Shown here one piece after another: positions 1 through 6,581 of a stretch of 8,529 bases of DNA. Below the pieces are notes generated by a model, which worked only from the letters and a program-made list of their open reading frames with translations, did no database searches and was not told the origin of the DNA. Origin of the DNA: an uncultured Verrucomicrobiota bacterium (lineage in GTDB: Bacteria; Verrucomicrobiota; Verrucomicrobiia; Limisphaerales; UBA9464); assembly GCA_903925515.1 (NCBI GenBank), contig CAIYFP010000278.1, positions 1 to 8,529 of the forward strand. The letters run 5' to 3'. A program made the position numbers and the translations under genes. Position 1 is the first letter of the stretch; the number at the start of each line of letters is the position of its first letter.

Positions 1-549
1 ATCACGTACTACGTGACTCCGAAGTACACGAGGGTGGGGTACCAGCCGAAGCAGCCGGTGGCGTTTTCCCATGCCATCCACGCCGGCCAGCTCAACCTCG
101 ATTGCCGCTATTGTCACAACGGCGTGGAAAGCTCGTGGTTCTCCAACATCCCCTCCTCCGCAACCTGCATGAACTGCCATAGCCAGGTGAAGAAGGACTC
201 CGACAAGCTGGCGCTGGTTCGCGATTCGTTCTCCTCGGGCAAGCCGATCGAGTGGGTCCAAATCCACAAGGTTCCCGATTACGTCTATTTCAACCATTCC
301 GTGCACGTGAACCGCGGCATTAGCTGCGTTCATTGCCACGGCGAGATCCAGAAGATGGACGAGGTCGCCCATGCCAAGCCGCTTTCCATGGGCTTCTGCC
401 TCGAGTGCCATCGCGAGCCGGAAAAGTTCATCCGGCCCAACGAGCTGGTGACGAAGCTCGACTGGAAGAACACGGGTTTTGACGGAAAAAAGGCCGTGCA
501 TGACTGGAAGGTCCAGCCCGGCCAAAGCTGCTCCACCTGCCATCGCTGA
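1..549 (+). CDS. actA: ActA, pentahaem c-type cytochrome subunit of Alternative Complex III (5' partial)
   Basis: This is the periplasmic electron-transfer subunit of ACIII, carrying electrons from the ActB iron-sulfur clusters toward ActE or the oxidase. The frame is open from base 1 (I-T-Y-Y-V-T-P-K), so the GTG at 13 is internal. The missing upstream part should hold the start codon and the N-terminal membrane helix usual in ActA. Five CXXCH haem c sites are visible: CRYCH (103-117), CMNCH (166-180), CVHCH (325-339), CLECH (397-411) and CSTCH (529-543). Non-motif histidines that could be distal ligands lie in FSHAIH and FNHSVH, and LSMGF offers a methionine. Five haems with this spacing is the ActA pattern, and the protein ends only two codons after the last site. 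The TGA stop overlaps the actB ATG (TGATG), implying coupled translation. The family call is very secure; individual haem ligands are inferred. Confidence 0.95.
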   Translation: MTYYVTPKYTRVGYQPKQPVAFSHAIHAGQLNLDCRYCHNGVESSWFSNIPSSATCMNCHSQVKKDSDKLALVRDSFSSGKPIEWVQIHKVPDYVYFNHSVHVNRGISCVHCHGEIQKMDEVAHAKPLSMGFCLECHREPEKFIRPNELVTKLDWKNTGFDGKKAVHDWKVQPGQSCSTCHR

Positions 550-3500
550 TGAAAACTGTTCCCCCGCCGTGCCCGGAGCCGGAGGTCGGCCCAAAATACT
601 GGCGTTCCTTGGACCAGCTCGCCGACAAGCCGGAGTTCCGCCAATGGATGGAACGTGAGTTCCCCGCGGGCGCGAGCCTTGCCCCGGAGGGCGAAACCCG
701 TCGTGACTGGATCAAGATCATGTCGGCCAGCTTCATGCTGGCGGGCGTGGGCGGGTTTGCCTCCGGATGTCGGCGGCCCGAGGAGGTGCTGACCCCGTTC
801 GCCAAGCAGCCCGAGGGCTACGTGCATGGCAAGGCCCAGCATTTTGCCACGGCGTTCCCCATTCGCGGGTCCGCCATTCCCATGGTCGCCAAGTCTCACG
901 ACGGGCGCCCCGTCAAGCTCGAGGGCAATCCCATGGTGCCGGGAGCGGGCGGAACCGACGGCATGGCACAGGCAAGCCTCCTGAACCTGTACGACCCGGA
1001 CCGCTCCTATCGTCACGCCAAGGGCGGCGCGGATGTGAAGGTCGAGGCGGTTAGGGATGTCTTGGCCGAGGTGGCGAAGAAGGCGTCGGCAAACGGGGGC
1101 GAGGGTTTGGCATTCCTTGCAGAGCGTTCGAGTTCTCCCACGCGAGCGCGTTTGCAGGCCGAGATCATCAAGAAGTATCCCAAGGCCAAGTGGTTTGTGC
1201 ATGAGGCCGTGGACTTCGCCGTCGGAAACGAGGCGGCCAGCCTGTTCTACGGTGCGGACGTTCAGGTGTCCCATGACCTTTCCAAGGCGCGGCGAATCCT
1301 TTCCTTGGATTGCGACTTCCTTGGGGCCGAGGCGGAAGCCTATCGATTGATTCGCGGCTATGCGAGGGGGCGCAAGCCTTCCAAGGACACGATGTCACGG
1401 CTTTATGCGGTCGAGGGCCTCATGACGCTGACCGGCGGGAACGCGGACCATCGCCTGCGCGTCCGGCCGACGGACGTGGTGCGCGTTGCGGCCCAAGTGG
1501 GCGCGGCGGTGCTGTCGATGGCAGGCGTGACCGGGGAATTGCTTCCGGCCCTTCAAAAGCTGGCGGCCGGTTCCCCGGCCCCGGCCGGGTGGGCGGACGA
1601 ATGCGCGAAAGACCTTCTCTCGGCAAAGGGCGCGTCCGTGGTCATGGCAGGATATGCGCAACCCATGGCGGTCCATGTGATGGCCCAGGTGATCAACTCG
1701 GCGCTCGGGGCACACGGGACGGTCGTCAACGCCATCCCCTCGCAAGTTCCTGCGGCCGACGGTGGGATTGCCGAATGCGTTGCGGCTTTGGGTAGTGGGT
1801 TGGACACGTTGGTCATCCTGAACGGCAACCCCGTTTATGATGCGCCGGCTGACCTTGGTTTTGCCGAGGCCCTCAAAAAGGCCAAGGCCGTCATTCGACT
1901 TGGGCAACAGGAGGACGAGACGTCGGCGGCATCCACATGGCATGTCGCGGGCGCTCACTTTCTTGAGTCATGGGGCGACGCGCGGACGGCGGACGGGACG
2001 GTGGTGCCGGTGCAACCCCTGATCGAGCCCTTGCTTGGGGGCCTGACCGACATCGAGGTCTTGGCACGTGTCTTGGGCATCGAGAAGCCCCAGCCGCTGG
2101 ACATGGTTCGCGCCACGTTCGGGCAGGACGATGCCGCATGGCGGCGGTTCCTGCACGATGGATTTGCCAAGGACAGCGCGCCGAAGCCCTTGGAGTCGGC
2201 TTCCGTGCAACTAGGCAAGGCGTCCACGTTCCTTGCCGGATACACCGCCCCGGCGGCATCGGGGTTCGACGTGGTCTTGCAGCGCGACCTGTCCGTGGAT
2301 GACGGCCGCTTCAACAACAATGGTTGGTTGCAGGAAATCCCCGACCCGATCACCAAGGTGACGTGGGAGAACGTGATCCTTGTGTCTCCTGCGACGGCGC
2401 GTGAGTTGGGGATACCTGATGCGGCCAACGCCAAGGACGGGCAGTATCGCCAGCCATTGCTCACGGTCACGATCGGCCAACGCTCGGTGGAAGGCCCTGT
2501 TTGGGTTCAGCCGGGCCTTGCTGACAAGACGATAGGCATGGCGCTTGGATACGGGCGCCGGGTGACGGGCAGGGTGGGGCGTGGGAGCGGCCATGACGCC
2601 TACCCGCTTTACCTGAAGGACAGCCGACACCTCGCCACCGGCGCCAAGGTGAGCGTGGGCAAGCGTCGTCACCTTGTGGCGGTCACGCAGGAGCACGGGT
2701 TGATGGAGGGGCGCCCGGTCATTCGCGAGGCCAATCTGGAACAATTCCTTGGCAGGCCGGACTTTGCCAAGAACATGGACCTTGAGTCCCACCTTCCGCA
2801 CTACGTCCCCTACAAGGACAAGCCGGACGGCCGGAGCTTCGACAAGCGCCCGCAGAACATCTACGAGCACCCCTACGACCAGAACCCGGAAACGGCGTCG
2901 AAGATCCACCAGTGGGGCATGGTGATCGACCTGTCCCAATGCGTGGGCTGCAACGCGTGCGTCGCGGCATGCCAAAGCGAGAACAACATCCCCATCGTAG
3001 GCAAGGATCAGGTGGCGCGCGGTCGCGAGATGCACTGGATGCGCATCGACCGCTATTACAGCCATGACCCGAAGGCGGACGTGAACGCGGAGGCCGCATC
3101 CGAGGACCCGCAGATGGCGATCCAGCCAATGCTTTGCCAGCATTGCGAGTCCGCGCCGTGCGAGAGCGTCTGCCCGGTCAACGCGACGGTGCACGACGAG
3201 GAGGGCATCAATGTCATGGCCTACAACCGCTGCATTGGCACGCGGTATTGCGCCAACAACTGCCCGTACAAGGTCCGGCGCTTCAACTTCTTCGACTACA
3301 ACAAGCGCGAGCCGGACTACGCATCGGCCCAGGACCAGCATTTCCTGAACTTTGGAAACCTGTACAAGGGCCCGCTTGGCATCAACCGGAACGCGGCGCC
3401 GGAGTGGGAGATCATCAAGCTGGTGCGAAACCCGGACGTGTCTGTCCGCATGCGCGGCGTGATGGAGAAATGCACGCTCTGCGTGCAGCGGGTGGAGCAG

Positions 3501-3893
3501 GCGAAGATCGCCCGCAAGGTCCAGGTTGGGAACCGTGGCGACGTGGCCGTCCCGGACGGCGCGATTCAAACGGCCTGCCAGCAGGCTTGCCCTGCGGAGG
3601 CCATCACGTTTGGCAACATTCTCGACGCGGAGAGCGCCGTGTCGAAGCTGCGCAGGGACCCGCGGAACTACTCGGTGCTTGGGTTCCTTGATACCCGCCC
3701 GCGTGTCACGTACCTCGCCCGGGTCCGCAATCCCAACCCCGCGATCGCAAAGGCCGAGGGGCGGGGCGAGCCGGACTCCATCAGGGACTACGAGCGTTTC
3801 CGTCACGAAAACCCCTTTGAATCGCATGGGCATGGCGAGGGCCATGCCCCGGAGAAGCACGCCGCCAACCCGGCGCAGAAAGGAGCAGCCTGA
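549..3893 (+). CDS. actB: ActB, fused molybdopterin-enzyme-like / iron-sulfur subunit of Alternative Complex III
   Basis: This 1114-residue protein is the periplasm-facing iron-sulfur subunit that links the ActC quinol site to the ActA haems. Residues 1-50 form a leader containing YWRSLDQLAD. A twin-arginine motif, RRDWIK (51-56), then precedes a hydrophobic stretch ending in GC at Cys74, so Tat export and possibly lipidation are likely. Residues of about 80-770 resemble the catalytic subunit of the DMSO-reductase family; in characterised ACIII this domain has no molybdenum cofactor. The C-terminal domain (about 780-1040) carries cysteines 798/801/804/808, 863/866/871/875, 895/901/905 and 975/978/1010/1014. 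That makes three four-cysteine sets and one three-cysteine set (CIGTRYCANNC), matching 3 x [4Fe-4S] plus 1 x [3Fe-4S]. The tail is histidine-rich (HGHGEGH). The start overlaps the actA stop and has no clear Shine-Dalgarno, which suggests translational reinitiation. The stop overlaps the actC start in the same way. Length and fusion are normal for ActB. Confidence 0.96.
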   Translation: MKTVPPPCPEPEVGPKYWRSLDQLADKPEFRQWMEREFPAGASLAPEGETRRDWIKIMSASFMLAGVGGFASGCRRPEEVLTPFAKQPEGYVHGKAQHFATAFPIRGSAIPMVAKSHDGRPVKLEGNPMVPGAGGTDGMAQASLLNLYDPDRSYRHAKGGADVKVEAVRDVLAEVAKKASANGGEGLAFLAERSSSPTRARLQAEIIKKYPKAKWFVHEAVDFAVGNEAASLFYGADVQVSHDLSKARRILSLDCDFLGAEAEAYRLIRGYARGRKPSKDTMSRLYAVEGLMTLTGGNADHRLRVRPTDVVRVAAQVGAAVLSMAGVTGELLPALQKLAAGSPAPAGWADECAKDLLSAKGASVVMAGYAQPMAVHVMAQVINSALGAHGTVVNAIPSQVPAADGGIAECVAALGSGLDTLVILNGNPVYDAPADLGFAEALKKAKAVIRLGQQEDETSAASTWHVAGAHFLESWGDARTADGTVVPVQPLIEPLLGGLTDIEVLARVLGIEKPQPLDMVRATFGQDDAAWRRFLHDGFAKDSAPKPLESASVQLGKASTFLAGYTAPAASGFDVVLQRDLSVDDGRFNNNGWLQEIPDPITKVTWENVILVSPATARELGIPDAANAKDGQYRQPLLTVTIGQRSVEGPVWVQPGLADKTIGMALGYGRRVTGRVGRGSGHDAYPLYLKDSRHLATGAKVSVGKRRHLVAVTQEHGLMEGRPVIREANLEQFLGRPDFAKNMDLESHLPHYVPYKDKPDGRSFDKRPQNIYEHPYDQNPETASKIHQWGMVIDLSQCVGCNACVAACQSENNIPIVGKDQVARGREMHWMRIDRYYSHDPKADVNAEAASEDPQMAIQPMLCQHCESAPCESVCPVNATVHDEEGINVMAYNRCIGTRYCANNCPYKVRRFNFFDYNKREPDYASAQDQHFLNFGNLYKGPLGINRNAAPEWEIIKLVRNPDVSVRMRGVMEKCTLCVQRVEQAKIARKVQVGNRGDVAVPDGAIQTACQQACPAEAITFGNILDAESAVSKLRRDPRNYSVLGFLDTRPRVTYLARVRNPNPAIAKAEGRGEPDSIRDYERFRHENPFESHGHGEGHAPEKHAANPAQKGAA
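3828..3849. repeat. 9-bp inverted repeat (hairpin) near the 3' end of actB
   Basis: GGGCATGGC (3828-3836) and GCCATGCCC (3841-3849) are perfect reverse complements separated by GAGG. The mRNA could form a stable 9-bp stem with a 4-nt loop. It lies within the codons for the His/Gly-rich tail of ActB, 43 nt before the actC ATG. No U-run follows, so it is not a classical terminator. It may be only a by-product of His-Gly codons (CATGGC). Confidence 0.6.
3879..3885 (+). promoter_or_regulatory. Ribosome binding site of actC
   Basis: AAAGGAG lies 7 nt before the actC ATG, inside the last codons of actB. It contrasts with the actA/actB junction, which has the same TGATG overlap but no recognisable Shine-Dalgarno. 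actC may therefore recruit ribosomes independently as well as by coupling. Confidence 0.75.
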
Positions 3894-5368
3894 TGGCCAC
3901 CGCCGCCAGCACGACCGCCCATGGCCATGGCCATGGGACGGGGCAAGACATCCACCACGCGCCGCCCGTGATCGCGGACCCGCCCAAGGAGCTTGAACGC
4001 GAGCCCTTGGTGCTGAACAACCGATCGTTGGGATGGATCACGGACGCCATTGCAGGCATTTGCGAGAAACCGATGCCCAAGTGGTGGTGGCCGGCGTTCA
4101 TCCTAAGCGCGGGCGGCATGTCGATGATGTTCGCCTTGGTGGCGTACCTGATCTCGACGGGCGTGGGCGTATGGGGATTGAACCAGCCTGCGGACTGGGC
4201 GTGGGACATCACGAACTTCGTCTTCTGGATCGGCATCGGCCATGCGGGAACCTTGATTTCCGCCGTGCTGTTCCTGCTTCGCCAGAAATGGCGCACGTCG
4301 ATCAACCGTGCCGCCGAGGCCATGACCTTGTTCGCGGTGGCGTGCGCGGGGATTTTCCCCGTGGTGCATACGGGTCGTGTTTGGTATGCGCTTTACCCGG
4401 GCTTCCTGTTCCCCGTGCCCAATGCCAACGCGATCTGGCCCCAGTTCCGGTCCCCGTTGTTGTGGGACGTGTTCGCGGTGTCCACGTACGGCACGGTTTC
4501 GCTTCTGTTCTGGTACGTCGGGTTGATACCGGACCTTGCGACGCTTCGCGACCGGGCCAAGACGACGCTGAGGAAGTTTTGCTACGGGTTGTTCGCGCTG
4601 GGGTGGACGAACTCGAACCGTCATTGGAGCAACTACGAGAAGGCGTACCTGATCTTCGCCGGCCTGAGCACCCCGTTGGTCTTGTCGGTGCACTCGATCG
4701 TGTCCTTCGACTTCGCGGTGTCCCAAGTGCCGGGATGGCACACGACGATTTTCCCGCCCTACTTCGTCGCGGGGGCGATCTTCTCCGGATTTGGCATGGT
4801 TTTGACCCTGCTGATCCCGATGCGGGCGTTGTTTGGATTGCATGACATCATCACGACGCGGCACATCGAGCTGATGTGCAAGGTGTTGCTCGCGACGGGC
4901 TCAATCGTGGGATACGCGTACGGGATGGAGTTCTTCATCGCATGGTACGGCGGGAGCCCTTACGAGCTGTACGCGTTCAAGAACCGGGCGTTCGGTCCCT
5001 ACTGGTGGTCCTACTGGTGGATGATCTCCTGCAACGTCATCAGCCCGCACTTCTTCTGGTTCAAGAAGCTGCGGACGAGCGCGGTGTTTGTCTGGATCGT
5101 GTCCATCTTTGTGAACATCGGCATGTGGTTTGAGCGGTTCGTGATCATCGTGACCTCGTTGCATCGCGACTACCTTCCGTCGAGCTGGGGTTACTTCACG
5201 CCGAGCTGGGTGGACGTGTTCACGTTCGCGGGGAGCTTTGGTCTGTTCATGACGTTGTTCCTGCTCTTCATCCGGTTCCTTCCGGCCATCGCGATCAGCG
5301 AGGTGAAGGGCGTGACGCCCCAGGCCGACCCCCACCATCCGCTGGGCGGGGCCAAGGGACACCACTAG
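3893..5368 (+). CDS. actC: ActC, NrfD/PsrC-like integral membrane quinol-oxidising subunit of Alternative Complex III
   Basis: This 491-residue polytopic membrane protein belongs to the NrfD/PsrC family and is the expected quinol-binding subunit of ACIII, sitting beneath ActB. By eye it has ten hydrophobic segments, at about 65-88, 103-129, 141-162, 191-214, 250-276, 287-313, 327-350, 370-390, 396-420 and 441-464. Polar residues buried in or at the ends of these helices include His117, His159, Asp192, His267 and Asp273. They are candidates for quinol binding or proton handling, but I cannot align them to a structure here. The N-terminus has an AHGHGHG stretch (9-15) and a further HH, and the C-terminus ends DPHHPLGGAKGHH, so both ends are histidine-rich. 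The ATG overlaps the actB stop (TGATG) and is preceded by AAAGGAG at 3879-3885, 7 nt away, which fixes the start. A 20-nt perfect palindrome lies just inside the gene. Confidence 0.95.
   Translation: MATAASTTAHGHGHGTGQDIHHAPPVIADPPKELEREPLVLNNRSLGWITDAIAGICEKPMPKWWWPAFILSAGGMSMMFALVAYLISTGVGVWGLNQPADWAWDITNFVFWIGIGHAGTLISAVLFLLRQKWRTSINRAAEAMTLFAVACAGIFPVVHTGRVWYALYPGFLFPVPNANAIWPQFRSPLLWDVFAVSTYGTVSLLFWYVGLIPDLATLRDRAKTTLRKFCYGLFALGWTNSNRHWSNYEKAYLIFAGLSTPLVLSVHSIVSFDFAVSQVPGWHTTIFPPYFVAGAIFSGFGMVLTLLIPMRALFGLHDIITTRHIELMCKVLLATGSIVGYAYGMEFFIAWYGGSPYELYAFKNRAFGPYWWSYWWMISCNVISPHFFWFKKLRTSAVFVWIVSIFVNIGMWFERFVIIVTSLHRDYLPSSWGYFTPSWVDVFTFAGSFGLFMTLFLLFIRFLPAIAISEVKGVTPQADPHHPLGGAKGHH
3918..3937. 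repeat. 20-nt perfect palindrome inside the 5' end of actC
   Basis: CCCATGGCCATGGCCATGGG equals its own reverse complement and contains three overlapping CCATGG units. It starts 25 nt after the first base of the actC start codon and encodes part of AHGHGHG. It could fold in mRNA or compete with the hairpin at 3828-3849, which shares the GCCATG core. No regulatory protein site is recognised. Confidence 0.6.
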
Positions 5369-5399
5369 GCAACGAGGCATCTTCAAGGGATTCGATTTC

Positions 5400-5945
5400 A
5401 TGAACGCCACAGGCACAAGGCCCCACGGCATCCTGGCCGAGTTCGACACGACGGCGGGCATCCTCGACGCGGCGATACGCTGCCGGGACGCCGGCTACAC
5501 GAAGTGGGACGTGTACACCCCGTTCCCGATCCATGGCATGGACGATGCCATGGGGGTGAAGAAGTCCATGGTGGGATGGTTCACCTTCGTGGGCGGCGTG
5601 ACGGGCTTCACCACGGGCATGACCATGATTTGGTTCATGAACAAGTTCGACTACGGGCTGGTGGTCGGCGGCAAGCCATTGTTCACGCCGTTGTTTGCCT
5701 TCCCGGTGTCCTATGAGCTGACGATCTTGCTGGGGGCGTTCGCGACCTTGTTCGGGATGTTGTTCCTGAACGGCTTGCCGAGGCTGCATAACCCGCTGCT
5801 TGCCAATGCACGCTTCAAGCGGGCCTCGGACGACCGCTTCTTCATCTGCATCGAGTCGGAGGACCCCAAGTATTCCGAGGAGGCAACGCGTGCCTTCCTG
5901 TCGGAGAGGTGCCATGCGAACGCGGTGGAGATCGTGGAGGCCTAA
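5400..5945 (+). CDS. actD: ActD, two-helix membrane subunit of Alternative Complex III (DUF3341 family)
   Basis: This 181-residue protein matches the DUF3341/ActD family by size, content and position. It has a soluble N-terminal half beginning GILAEFDTTAGILDAA, followed by the characteristic KWDVYTPFPIHGMD (36-49). Two membrane helices follow at about 57-80 and 104-123, and then a soluble C-terminal tail. ActD carries no cofactor. In ACIII structures it packs against the ActC/ActF membrane core, with its soluble part probably on the cytoplasmic side. Its precise role in the complex is not settled. The start is supported by AAGGGA at 5385-5390, 9 nt upstream, and by the 31-nt gap after actC, the largest in the window. 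The TAA stop lies 1 nt before the actE ATG, and the last codons contain the actE ribosome binding site. Confidence 0.93.
   Translation: MNATGTRPHGILAEFDTTAGILDAAIRCRDAGYTKWDVYTPFPIHGMDDAMGVKKSMVGWFTFVGGVTGFTTGMTMIWFMNKFDYGLVVGGKPLFTPLFAFPVSYELTILLGAFATLFGMLFLNGLPRLHNPLLANARFKRASDDRFFICIESEDPKYSEEATRAFLSERCHANAVEIVEA
5935..5940 (+). promoter_or_regulatory. Ribosome binding site of actE
   Basis: TGGAGG lies 6 nt before the ATG at 5947 and within the last codons of actD. It decides the actE start, because the reading frame stays open far upstream inside actD. Confidence 0.75.
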
Positions 5946-5946
5946 C

Positions 5947-6573
5947 ATGCGAAAGTTCCTGGTCTATTTCTTCCTTGTGTGGGCGTTGGTGGTGGTCGCC
6001 GGCGTAAGCATCATGGGCTTGCGCGGCGGGATTTCGCGGAAGCCGCCCCTTGAGGTTTTCCCGGACATGGACCGCCAGCCGAAGCTGAGGCCGCAGACGG
6101 TGGCCGGGTTTGCCGGGTTTGCCGATGGCAAGAGCAGCCGGTTGCACCCGGCCGGGACGGTTTCAAGGGAGGCGGCCCGGGACCTGGACGAGGTTGCGAC
6201 CGGGAAGAAGGCGGATGGTTCGTTCGTGGATGCGAGCCCGGTGGCCGTGACGGCCGAGTTGGTGTCCCGGGGGAGGGAGCGTTACGACATCTATTGCGCC
6301 CCATGCCATGGATTGGCGGGCGATGGCAACGGCTTCACGACCCAGTTTGGGATGGCGGCCGTGGCGAAGCTGCATGACGAGCGGCTCATCAAGATGGCCG
6401 ACGGCGAGATCTTCAACACGATCACTCATGGCAAGAATCTCATGTACCCGTATGCGGACAAGCTGGTGCCGCGGGACCGGTGGGCCGTGATCTCGTACGT
6501 CAGGGCCCTGCAACTCAGCCGCCTTGGCAAGAAGGAAGAGGTCCCGGACGCGGTTCGGGCGACATTGAAGTAA
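5947..6573 (+). CDS. actE: ActE, membrane-anchored monohaem cytochrome c subunit of Alternative Complex III
   Basis: This 208-residue protein is the single-haem cytochrome c subunit of ACIII and a likely electron exit point toward the oxidase or a soluble cytochrome c. Residues 4-24 are a hydrophobic N-terminal segment. The ActE-typical EVFPDMDRQPKLRPQ (36-50) follows, and the cytochrome domain starts near residue 105. The haem site is CAPCH (117-121) in YDIYCAPCHGLAGDGNG, and Met166 in GKNLMYPYA is the likely sixth ligand. There is no cysteine near the end of the N-terminal segment, so it looks like an uncleaved anchor or an ordinary signal peptide rather than the lipoprotein signal described for some ActE proteins. 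The frame is open upstream to about 5800, but that part overlaps actD. The ATG at 5947, with TGGAGG at 5935-5940, is clearly the start. AGFAGFADG contains a small in-frame duplication. Confidence 0.94.
   Translation: MRKFLVYFFLVWALVVVAGVSIMGLRGGISRKPPLEVFPDMDRQPKLRPQTVAGFAGFADGKSSRLHPAGTVSREAARDLDEVATGKKADGSFVDASPVAVTAELVSRGRERYDIYCAPCHGLAGDGNGFTTQFGMAAVAKLHDERLIKMADGEIFNTITHGKNLMYPYADKLVPRDRWAVISYVRALQLSRLGKKEEVPDAVRATLK
6103..6120 (+). repeat. Tandem 9-nt duplication within actE
   Basis: GCCGGGTTT occurs twice in direct succession and is in frame with actE, giving the AGFAGFA part of the protein. It looks like a small slippage duplication near the linker between the membrane anchor and the cytochrome domain. 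Confidence 0.6.
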
Positions 6574-6576
6574 GGA
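6572..6576 (+). promoter_or_regulatory. Ribosome binding site of actF
   Basis: AAGGA overlaps the actE TAA stop and is 5 nt before the ATG at 6582. It sets the actF start at 6582 rather than at an upstream in-frame codon near 6480, and ties actF translation to actE termination. Confidence 0.7.
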
Positions 6577-6581
6577 TTTCG

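Noticed and set aside
13..15. GTG at 13 as the actA start codon
   Set aside because: The frame is open to base 1 and the preceding residues (ITYY) continue the family-typical stretch before the first haem. No ribosome binding site is possible within the window, so the gene is simply truncated by the window edge.
330..1274. Minus-strand open frame of 314 codons opposite the 3' end of actA and the 5' part of actB
   Set aside because: It spans two certain plus-strand genes, has no family resemblance and has no supporting ribosome binding site pattern. It is a GC-driven shadow.
3828..3849. Hairpin as a rho-independent terminator between actB and actC
   Set aside because: No U-run follows the stem, it lies within actB coding sequence, and actC overlaps actB with a good ribosome binding site. 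Termination there would cut the complex in half.
2211..3860. Long open frame on the minus strand (549 codons) opposite actB
   Set aside because: It is fully antisense to the conserved Fe-S and molybdopterin-like parts of ActB. Its translation is Arg/His/Val/Leu-biased with no recognisable domain, as expected for a mirror frame in GC-rich coding DNA.
5369..5399. Possible promoter in the actC-actD gap
   Set aside because: The gap is only 31 nt, GC-balanced, has no -35/-10 pair and is occupied by the actD ribosome binding site.
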